Of a stretch of 21,566 bases of DNA, positions 14,244 to 20,865 are shown in pieces. The stretch spans positions 1 through 21,566 of the forward strand of contig CAJUEB010000012.1 in NCBI GenBank assembly GCA_910585135.1, given 5' to 3'. This DNA comes from an uncultured Eubacteriales bacterium. GTDB lineage: Bacteria > Bacillota > Clostridia > Peptostreptococcales > Anaerovoracaceae. The position numbers and the translations under genes were made by a program. Position 1 is the stretch's first letter. Each line of letters begins with the position of its first letter. The notes below the pieces were generated by a model. That model searched no databases. It was not told the DNA's origin and saw only the letters and a program-made list of their open reading frames with translations.

Positions 14244-16205
14244 TTATGATTTCTTTTCCCGTTCTAAAAGCACATTTCGTTTGATTTTTCCATTAAACGT
14301 GCGCGGGATTTCGTCAACGATTTCGATATATTTTGGCTGCTTGCTGGCATCGAGGTTTGCAGCCAGAAACGCTTTGAACGCTTTTTCATCATATATGGCA
14401 GGCGTGCTTGCGGGATTTGCTGGGGCGGCATTTTTATTTTGTTCTATTTCAGTGTGATTATCGGATTTTTCTCGCCCGTCATGAATCTTTGTCGCTTGCT
14501 TGCCGATAGATTCTGCCGCCAGCCTGTCATTCAATTCAGTTCTACATTCCTCCCCTTGTTTGCCGCTGAATTTTGCCGTTTGTCTGTTGGATTCGCCTTC
14601 GTCGCTCTGTGCTGTTGCAGTGCGTTCATCCTGCCCTTTCATGAATTTACCTTCTTGCTTCTCTCTGCCTTCTAGGACGATCAAAAGCTTCGGTGCTTGT
14701 CCGGTCAGGGCGTCCTTTACAGGAATGCAAGCACAATCCCGGATGGCTGGGTTTTGGATGACAACGCTTTCGATTTCTTCCGGCGATATCTTGATCCCGC
14801 CATAATTAATCACGTCATCCTTGCGCCCCAGCATATAAACGTAGCCCTCCTCATCGATGTATCCCAGATCCTTTGTATAGATGAAACCGTTTTCCATTGC
14901 GGCGGCGGTCAGTTCAGGCGCTTTAAAATATTCCTTCATATTGATCGAGCCTGCACTTGCCAGAAAACCCGGATTATCCGGTGAGGATTTGATTTCGTTC
15001 CGATGTTCATCCACTACGATAAAGCGGGCATTGACGGCTGGTTTTCCGATGCAGCCCGGTTTTCCCGACATGGAATTAAAATCAAGCAGGCAGGAGCAAC
15101 CAGCTTCCGTACTGCCATAGAAATTGTAGAGGCGCGTTTTCGGCAGTATCCGGCTGAGGTGTATTTTATCCTTTTCTGGCAGCGGGGCAGATCCTAGCTG
15201 GATATAATCGATTTGATCGGCATAGTCGCCCAGACGGTCTTTGGATAGCTTGAATATGATGGAAAGCATGCTCGGGGACAGATCCATGGAAGTGACATGG
15301 TATTGCTCCATTAAATTGAATACTTTTTTCAGTAGCGTCACGCCGTCCGTAAAAACGGCGCTGTTTCCCATCACAAGGTTGGCGTAGGTTCGCCGAAGTC
15401 CATGCGAGTGGCTCAGCGGCATGGGGATCAGTTCGACGTTGCCTTTTTTCATCTGTACGCCGTACATGACGTTTTCTGCTAAGGCGATGTCGTTGCCATG
15501 GGTCAGGACAATGCCTTTTGATTTTCCCGTTGTGCCTGTGGAAAAGAGGATTTCGGCAATTTGATCAGATGCAGGGAAGTCGATTTCGCAAAGTACAGGG
15601 GATGAATTTTTTACCGGATGATTTGTCAAGGGTTCAGTTGCGTGATCCGTCAGGTTGCTTATCGAGTGGCTTTGTGGAAAAGCCGCCAGGCATTCTGCTG
15701 GACAGCCGTGCGCAGAAAACATCGGATGTTTCTCTGAATCGCCTGGCTGGTTCGCGGTGCAGTCGTGTGCAGAAGACATTGGAACGGGGGCTTCCTCCCA
15801 TGCGTGGGTGTCTATGCTGCTAAGCGGCAAAAAGGAGATGGCACGTGCCGTCTCCTTGAGAGCTTCCTCTGGAAGCTCTTTTCCGATGTATAAAACGGCT
15901 TCGGTATCGATCGCGATTTCAGCAGCGCGGCTTGACGCAGCGTTTTTTTCCAACGGAACGAACACGCCGCCTAAGAGCTGTATGGCAAATTCGCATATCA
16001 TATAGCGAGCGCTTTGGTCACATTCCACGACGACGCAGCTTTCTTTTGTGACGCCTAATTCCTTTAGCTTTTGGGAAAGACCATAAATATGATTCCAAAG
16101 CTTTCGGTAGGTGAAAGCCTGTTTCCCATCGGCAAGGCTCAGTGCATCGGGCGTATTCGCCGCATGGTGCGCAATGTTTTCTACGATAGACGAATATATT
16201 TGCAT
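14244..16205 (-). CDS. Acyl/aryl-adenylating ligase with two low-complexity inserts
   Basis: Class I adenylate-forming enzyme of 653 residues (usual about 500), which activates a carboxylic acid with ATP and loads it on CoA or a carrier protein. Motifs are STGTTGKSKG (222-231, phosphate loop), YGSTE (363-367), KDLGYIDEEG with D446, GRKDDVINYGG (460-470), and PRTFNGKIKR with catalytic K640. All are intact. Two inserts explain the extra length. Residues about 138-203 contain a 19-residue duplication (PMSSAHDC, PMFSAHGC), and 512-603 is a charged Lys/Glu/Gln-rich segment within the C-terminal lid domain. AAGGAGG lies 6 nt before the ATG. It is divergent from a LysR regulator, which probably controls it. 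With the carrier protein and MBOAT nearby it could be the DltA equivalent (inference). Substrate unknown. Confidence 0.88.
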   Translation of the reverse strand: MQIYSSIVENIAHHAANTPDALSLADGKQAFTYRKLWNHIYGLSQKLKELGVTKESCVVVECDQSARYMICEFAIQLLGGVFVPLEKNAASSRAAEIAIDTEAVLYIGKELPEEALKETARAISFLPLSSIDTHAWEEAPVPMSSAHDCTANQPGDSEKHPMFSAHGCPAECLAAFPQSHSISNLTDHATEPLTNHPVKNSSPVLCEIDFPASDQIAEILFSTGTTGKSKGIVLTHGNDIALAENVMYGVQMKKGNVELIPMPLSHSHGLRRTYANLVMGNSAVFTDGVTLLKKVFNLMEQYHVTSMDLSPSMLSIIFKLSKDRLGDYADQIDYIQLGSAPLPEKDKIHLSRILPKTRLYNFYGSTEAGCSCLLDFNSMSGKPGCIGKPAVNARFIVVDEHRNEIKSSPDNPGFLASAGSINMKEYFKAPELTAAAMENGFIYTKDLGYIDEEGYVYMLGRKDDVINYGGIKISPEEIESVVIQNPAIRDCACIPVKDALTGQAPKLLIVLEGREKQEGKFMKGQDERTATAQSDEGESNRQTAKFSGKQGEECRTELNDRLAAESIGKQATKIHDGREKSDNHTEIEQNKNAAPANPASTPAIYDEKAFKAFLAANLDASKQPKYIEIVDEIPRTFNGKIKRNVLLEREKKS

Positions 16206-16260
16206 GAATAGCCTCCTTGTGTGCAGCAGATCCTATAATAAGAAGTTTGGATGCGCTGCG

Positions 16261-16288
16261 TTCATGTTTGAAATACATTATACATGAA
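16261..16288 (-). promoter_or_regulatory. Ligase promoter -10 inside an inverted repeat
   Basis: On the minus strand a perfect TATAAT (16282-16277) would start transcription near 16270, 65 nt before the ligase ATG; the -35 is weak. TTCATGT (16261-16267) and ACATGAA (16282-16288) are perfect 7-bp inverted arms separated by 14 bp and straddle this -10. A regulator bound here would block or control the promoter. Confidence 0.5.
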
Positions 16289-16390
16289 AAAAATATGTTT
16301 TCCCAGAATAAAGTTGGTTTCGTCGATTTTTTATTATGTAGGGAAGTGTATCTTGCGGATGATTTGCTAAATGAGCCAATTACAATATAC

Positions 16391-16446
16391 CAGGAAATAT
16401 CGTTTCGATATTTTCGGCTTCTCCCAGATGTCCAGTGAACATCTGG
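16391..16446. repeat. Two adjacent hairpins, the first a near-copy of the 14140 palindrome
   Basis: First: AAATATCG (16395-16402) and CGATATTT (16406-16413) around TTT. Its 15-base start CAGGAAATATCGTTT (16391-16405) is identical to bases in the hairpin at 14140-14173. Second: CCAGATGT (16424-16431) and ACATCTGG (16439-16446) around a 7-nt loop. Together they could be a structured leader or a repeat element. Confidence 0.5.
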
Positions 16447-16700
16447 AGAATATCAATAAAATCTATCTCTGCAAGGGAACCGGCATAGCCGATTTTTTTA
16501 TAACGACAGGCTTTTTATACTTTTCGTATATCGCCTGCTTAAGTGGCAACGCTTTGCAAGGTGATTTCTGCTGCGTATACCAACGGTCAAAACTGATATT
16601 TTTGTAGACCATAAGAATTTCACACAGTTTTCACATTTCTAAGTTAGAATATATCGTCATAATTTATAAACTATGGTGGTATAAGTAAAAGGTTATAGGG

Positions 16701-17804
16701 ATGGGATGTTTTTCTTCTGCAAAATACATACAGGCGATTGCAGACGCCAGAAATATTTCAGCGGCAGCAGACAAACTGGGAATTTCCCAGCCGGCATTAA
16801 GCGCCCAGCTGAAAAAGCTTGAGGATCATTTGGGCGTGCTTTTATTCGACCGAACAAAGCAGCCGTTGGAAATGACGGATGCGGGCAGGGTATATCTTCG
16901 GTATGCCTTGCGATACCGGGCGCTTTACAATGAGATGATGCAGCATATTGCGGACATTGAAGATTTGCAGCAGGGACATCTGACTGTAGGCGGCGCGGCC
17001 TCCTTTAATGTGAGTTATCTGCCGGATGCAGCGGCTGAGTTCACCTCGCGTTATCCGGGCATAGAATTTGAAATTGTGGATGGAAATATTCCCGATATTT
17101 CGATTAAGGCACTTAATGGGCAAATCGATTTGTTTATTGCGCCGCCGTGGAAGCAGGATGAACGATTTCAATACGAGGAGCTTTTGCGGGAACAAATTTT
17201 CCTGTGCGTACCGCCGCAGTGGCCGATCAATAAGGAACTGAAACGCTGGCAGATTCCGATCGAAAGCGTGTTGGGAGGCGGGCTAAATCAGCGAAAACCG
17301 CAGGAGGTTTCGCAGGGAAGTTTCAAACAACAGGTGCAAGGCAAGGAAAGTGCCGCCTGCGCGCCGGGACGGCAGACGCATGAAGAGCAGACTGCTGCCT
17401 GCACATCGAAAGCATTGCATGAAGAAAGTGACGCCTGCGCGCTGATCCCGCAGGTGGATTTTACCCGGTTTCAAGATCTGCCCTTTGTGCTTTTGAAGGA
17501 GGATCAGCATATCGGTCATATTATGGCAACGCTCTTTGAAAAATACGGGTTTGAGCCGCAGCGGTATACGGTTGCGGAGCAGACCATGACCAGCTATAGC
17601 CTGACGCTCGCAGGCGTAGGGATTTCCCTGATGACGGAAAGCACGATCAGGAACAGTGTGTATGGGCGTTACCCGGTTCTTTATATGCCGGATCAGGAAA
17701 TCTGCCAAAGAATGATGTATGTGGCATATTCCAAGCATAAATATTTGCCGGGCGCAGCGGTGCGGTTTATTGAAATATTGAAGGAAATCTTGAAAAACCG
17801 ATGA
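16701..17804 (+). CDS. LysR-family transcriptional regulator with internal insert
   Basis: LysR-type regulator of 367 residues (usual about 300). The winged helix-turn-helix covers about 7-65 with NISAAADKLGISQPALSAQL and LFDR. The effector-binding domain runs from about 93, with the typical LTVGGAASFN, then RYPGIEFEI and, near the end, LAGVGISLMTES. Residues about 194-251 are an insert between the two halves of the effector domain. It has repeated (S/T)AAC and HEE blocks and little predicted structure. AAAGG lies about 8 nt before the ATG. It is divergent from the ligase and precedes the importer, so it probably responds to a small acid and controls one or both. Confidence 0.9.
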   Translation: MGCFSSAKYIQAIADARNISAAADKLGISQPALSAQLKKLEDHLGVLLFDRTKQPLEMTDAGRVYLRYALRYRALYNEMMQHIADIEDLQQGHLTVGGAASFNVSYLPDAAAEFTSRYPGIEFEIVDGNIPDISIKALNGQIDLFIAPPWKQDERFQYEELLREQIFLCVPPQWPINKELKRWQIPIESVLGGGLNQRKPQEVSQGSFKQQVQGKESAACAPGRQTHEEQTAACTSKALHEESDACALIPQVDFTRFQDLPFVLLKEDQHIGHIMATLFEKYGFEPQRYTVAEQTMTSYSLTLAGVGISLMTESTIRNSVYGRYPVLYMPDQEICQRMMYVAYSKHKYLPGAAVRFIEILKEILKNR

Positions 17805-17839
17805 GAAAAGCCAGGCTTTGATGGGGAGGACAGTGAACG

Positions 17840-17875
17840 GCTGACGGTCGGCCTAGGGTATAGCGGTCAGCTTTT
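17840..17875 (+). terminator. Possible terminator after LysR gene
   Basis: GCTGAC (17840-17845) and GTCAGC (17866-17871) can pair over a 20-nt loop with further partial pairing, followed by TTTT, 36 nt after the LysR stop. Moderate stem and short T-run. Confidence 0.35.
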
Positions 17876-17916
17876 CGGCTCAATCTTCCCGATTTTTAAA
17901 GGCGGCGGGCAAGCTG

Positions 17917-17944
17917 TTGCTGGCGTTTTATGTGTTAATAAAAT
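17917..17944 (+). promoter_or_regulatory. Promoter of the substrate-binding protein gene
   Basis: TTGCTG (17917-17922), 16-nt spacer, TAAAAT (17939-17944). Start is expected near 17951, leaving an 18-nt leader that contains AAAGGAG before the ATG at 17969. Confidence 0.5.
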
Positions 17945-17968
17945 TATTTTAATATAAAGGAGAAAGAA

Positions 17969-18949
17969 ATGAAAAAAGTGAAGAAAATCTGTGCAGTCCT
18001 GATGACTGCGGTAATGGTCATGGCTCTTGCAGCCTGTGGCGGCAGTGGCGGCGATGCTTCGTCAGCAGAGGATGCATCCTTAACGATCGCGCACCAATAT
18101 GGCATGGCATATGCGCCGCTTGAAATCATGAAGCAGCAGAAGCTGATCGAAAAGAATTACGACGGAACGGTCGAAATTGAATGGACGACGCTTAATTCAG
18201 GCTCGGCGATTACGGAAGGCTTTGCCTCCGGCAGCGTTGACGTAGGCGCGATGGGGGTAGCCCCTGCCATTACAGCGGTGACAGGCGGCGTTCCTGTGAA
18301 GATCTGTTCCAATATGTCCGCACAGCCGCATAAGCTGATGACAAATGATCCTGCCATTAAGACGTTAAAGGATGTAGGCAGCGAGCAGATCGCCCTCGTC
18401 AATATCGGAAGCATCCAGCACATTCTGCTGGCAATGGCAGCAGAGGAACAGCTGGGGGACGCACATGCACTCGATAACAACATCGTCGCTATGGCGCATC
18501 CTGATGGCATGACTTCCCTGCTTTCCGGCAGTGTGAAATTGCAGCTGACGACTTCTCCGTATACCTTTAAGGAAGAGGCAGAGGGCATGACCGAGGTTGA
18601 AGCGCTTGCGTCTGTATGGCCGGAAGGAAACTCCTTTATCGTTGCGCTGGCATCGACAGAGCTTGCAGAAAACAATCCTGAACTTTACGACGCTGTTGTA
18701 GCAGCACTGGCAGAAGCGATCGATTACATTAATAATAACAAAGAAGAAGCCGCTGAGATGCTGTGTGAAGCCGAGGACGTGGATGCAGAAACCATGCTGT
18801 CATGGCTCAATGATCCGGCGTGCGTATATACGACGGAGACCAAGGGCGTTATGGATATGGCAGGCTTCATGGCAAAGGAAGGCTTCCTGGAACACGATGC
18901 GCCGGAATCGATTGCGGATTTAGCGTTTGATAATGTAAAAGGCAATTAG
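17969..18949 (+). CDS. SsuA/TauA/NMT1-like substrate-binding lipoprotein
   Basis: Solute-binding lipoprotein (326 residues) of a nitrate/sulfonate/taurine-type ABC importer. The signal segment (about 7-20) ends in lipobox LAAC with C23 lipidated, followed by a Gly/Ser/Asp linker. The mature part starts LTIAHQYGMAYAPLEIMKQQ, the classic first strand and helix of the NMT1/SsuA fold. GFASGSVDVGAMGVAPAITA is the typical ligand-site stretch, and a hinge and second lobe follow. AAAGGAG precedes the ATG. Permease and ATPase follow after 177 nt. The family carries many ligands (sulfonates, pyrimidine precursors, aromatic acids), so none is assigned. Its position next to a LysR gene and an adenylating ligase suggests an organic acid (inference). 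Confidence 0.9.
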   Translation: MKKVKKICAVLMTAVMVMALAACGGSGGDASSAEDASLTIAHQYGMAYAPLEIMKQQKLIEKNYDGTVEIEWTTLNSGSAITEGFASGSVDVGAMGVAPAITAVTGGVPVKICSNMSAQPHKLMTNDPAIKTLKDVGSEQIALVNIGSIQHILLAMAAEEQLGDAHALDNNIVAMAHPDGMTSLLSGSVKLQLTTSPYTFKEEAEGMTEVEALASVWPEGNSFIVALASTELAENNPELYDAVVAALAEAIDYINNNKEEAAEMLCEAEDVDAETMLSWLNDPACVYTTETKGVMDMAGFMAKEGFLEHDAPESIADLAFDNVKGN

Positions 18950-19052
18950 TGCAAGCGTTTGGCGTGAGCGGCTAGCGCAGGGGCGCGGCAAGCGGACCAA
19001 GCGTTAAAAGGCAAGCGCAAAATAAAAAGGTTATACTATATAAGAAGGATTA

Positions 19053-19092
19053 TGCTATAATATAGGTTGGCTGTTTGCAGTCAGCCTATATT
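19053..19092 (+). promoter_or_regulatory. Extended -10 promoter merged with a 15-bp hairpin
   Basis: TGCTATAAT (19053-19061) is a perfect extended -10; the -35 region (TTATAC, 19031-19036) is poor. The last -10 bases begin a stem: 19059-19073 pairs with 19078-19092 (15 pairs, two of them G-T in DNA terms, loop TTTG). RNA started near 19068 would open with the inner part of this stem, or the dyad could be an operator. It lies before the permease gene, implying separate expression from the binding protein. Confidence 0.55.
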
Positions 19093-19126
19093 TCATATTG
19101 AAAGGTGAGAGAAGGTATTTCCATAG

Positions 19127-19897
19127 ATGAAAGAAGAAATCAGAACACAAGTCATATTTATCGTTTGTTTTCTGGCGGCATGGCAGGCGGTATATGCGAT
19201 GCAGGCATTTCCTGCGCTTATGTTCCCATCCCTTGTGGATATCGGGCAGAGCTTTATTGAAGGGTTTCGTGATGACAGCCTGATGATGTATACGCTTTAT
19301 TCCATGTCCCTTATCGTCAGGGGGCTTGCGATTGGTATCGTGCTGGCATTTATTTTTTCCAGCTTAGCCATCGTCAGTAAGATATTTTATGCGATTTACA
19401 ATCTGGTGGTGTCCATCATGGATCTGCTTCCTGGCGTGGCACTTTTGCCGTTGGCAATCATGTGGTTTGGCATCGGGGAGGCTACCATCATATTTATCGT
19501 GATTCATTCCATTCTGTGGCCGATGTCCAGAAGCATCATAGATGGGTTCAAGTCGGTTTCGAATATTTACATAGAAAGCGGCAGGAACATCGGGCTTCAC
19601 GGTCTTCGGCTGGTGATGGGCGTGTATCTGCCGGCGGCGTTTTCCAGCGTTTTGTCCGGCATGAGAGTCGGCTGGGCAAGGGCTTGGCGAGGTCTGATCA
19701 GCGTAGAAATGATATTCGGCACGACAGGCTCGGGCGCAGGAATCGGCTGGTTTATATTCATGAAGCGAACCAACATCGATATCGCGGGCGTATTCGCAGC
19801 GTTGATCGTTATTATCATAATCGGTATTATCATAGAATACGGGCTTTTTAGGACGCTTGAACGAAATACGGTTAAGAAATGGGGGATGGTAAGATGA
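19127..19897 (+). CDS. SsuC/TauC-like ABC importer permease
   Basis: Membrane permease (256 residues) of the BPD_transp_1 family with about six helices (about 7-25, 61-82, 86-110, 117-135, 185-205, 218-240). The ATPase-docking EAA loop is IESGRNIGLHGLRLVMGVYL (149-168), followed by PAAFSSVLSGMRVGWARAWR, closely matching the sulfonate/nitrate/taurine permease pattern. GAAGG is about 11 nt upstream of the ATG. Its stop overlaps the ATPase start by 4 nt (ATGA). It works with the binding lipoprotein upstream and the ATPase downstream. Confidence 0.92.
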   Translation: MKEEIRTQVIFIVCFLAAWQAVYAMQAFPALMFPSLVDIGQSFIEGFRDDSLMMYTLYSMSLIVRGLAIGIVLAFIFSSLAIVSKIFYAIYNLVVSIMDLLPGVALLPLAIMWFGIGEATIIFIVIHSILWPMSRSIIDGFKSVSNIYIESGRNIGLHGLRLVMGVYLPAAFSSVLSGMRVGWARAWRGLISVEMIFGTTGSGAGIGWFIFMKRTNIDIAGVFAALIVIIIIGIIIEYGLFRTLERNTVKKWGMVR

Positions 19898-20664
19898 GCA
19901 AGCTGCTTGAAGTAAGGAATATTACCAAGAATTATCATGACGCCCCGGATTCCCGCAATATTTTGCAGGATCTCTCCCTGACCGTAAATCGGGGCGATTT
20001 CCTTTGCATCTTAGGTCCGTCAGGCTGCGGAAAGACTACGCTGATTCGTTGCATTGCAGGGTTTGAGGGTTACGAGGGAGAAATCCTGGTGGACGGTAAA
20101 AGGGTAGAAAAGCCGGGCATTGACCGGATGATGGTGTTTCAGGATTTTAACCAGCTATTTCCGTGGAAAACCGTGAAGAAAAATATCCAATATCCGTTAA
20201 AGGTCAACGGGATGACAGAAAAGGCACAGCTGGAAAAAATTGCGCAGGAGCATTTAGATTTAGTGGGTCTTGGCGATAAAGGAGATCTTTATCCGCATCA
20301 GCTTTCCGGCGGGATGAAGCAGCGTGTCGCCATTGCGAAGGGTTTGGCGCTTAATCCGAAGATTATTTTGATGGATGAACCATTTGCAAGCCTTGATGCA
20401 ATGACAAGAAGCAAATTGCAGATGGAGCTTTTGCGGATTTGGGAAAAAGAAAATGCCACGGTTATTTTTATCACGCATAATATTCAGGAAGCATTGACGC
20501 TGGGGAGCAGGGTTTTGCTCATGTCAAAGCAGGGTGAAATCAAAATCGATATCGAAAACACGATCCCAAAGCCAGTGACGCCGGCATCGGAAGGATATGG
20601 AGATATGTGGACGTTGTTTCATGACGCCCTTTGGGCAGAAAGTGAAACTGGCGAAGCGAAATAG
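19894..20664 (+). CDS. SsuB/TauB-like ABC importer ATPase
   Basis: ATP-binding subunit of 256 residues. Walker A is GPSGCGKTT (41-49), Q-loop Q83 in VFQDFNQLFPW (the LFPW is typical for SsuB/TauB/NrtD), signature LSGGM (137-141), Walker B ILMDEPF with E162, and switch His in ITHNIQEA. I start it at 19894 (ATGAGC), which overlaps the permease stop as ATGA and has GGGGGATGG upstream. An in-frame ATG at 19879 lies inside the permease gene and adds five residues not typical for the family. It powers the importer. Confidence 0.94.
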   Translation: MSKLLEVRNITKNYHDAPDSRNILQDLSLTVNRGDFLCILGPSGCGKTTLIRCIAGFEGYEGEILVDGKRVEKPGIDRMMVFQDFNQLFPWKTVKKNIQYPLKVNGMTEKAQLEKIAQEHLDLVGLGDKGDLYPHQLSGGMKQRVAIAKGLALNPKIILMDEPFASLDAMTRSKLQMELLRIWEKENATVIFITHNIQEALTLGSRVLLMSKQGEIKIDIENTIPKPVTPASEGYGDMWTLFHDALWAESETGEAK

Positions 20665-20865
20665 GATCGTCAAAGCCGGTTAGGGTCAATGGATCGCCGA
20701 TCTGACGGGAAGCTCTGGCGGGCAAGGAGGCTCGGGAAAACGAAATGCAGGGTTTGCTCAGGCAGCCAGGAATCAGGCAGTCTGGGCGGCTTAGCTAAAC
20801 GAAATGAAAGGCTTACGACCAGTGCCGACCAAATAAGCTGCCGCATAACAGAAGGACGAATTGAT

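Larger units (their letters stand above)
16206..16700. other. 495-nt divergent region between ligase and LysR
   Basis: Regulatory region for two divergent genes. It contains the ligase promoter and inverted repeat (16261-16288), two hairpins (16391-16446) and, near the LysR gene, ATA-ATTTATAAAC-TAT around 16661-16676, which has the dyad shape of LysR-type boxes. No gene is supported, although a 46-codon minus-strand frame ending at 16380 looks weakly protein-like. Confidence 0.45.

Noticed and set aside
16380..16520. Minus-strand frame of 46 codons reading AGSLAEIDFIDILQMF as a possible gene fragment
   Set aside because: It looks mildly protein-like but has no start, ribosome site or continuing frame, and it overlaps the hairpins. 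Similarity to any family is too weak to claim.
20689..20865. N-terminal extension of the SGNH-like protein from ATG 20689
   Set aside because: The extension is Arg/Ser/Gly-rich without a ribosome site and would place the membrane anchor internally; 20866 has AAGGA at good spacing.
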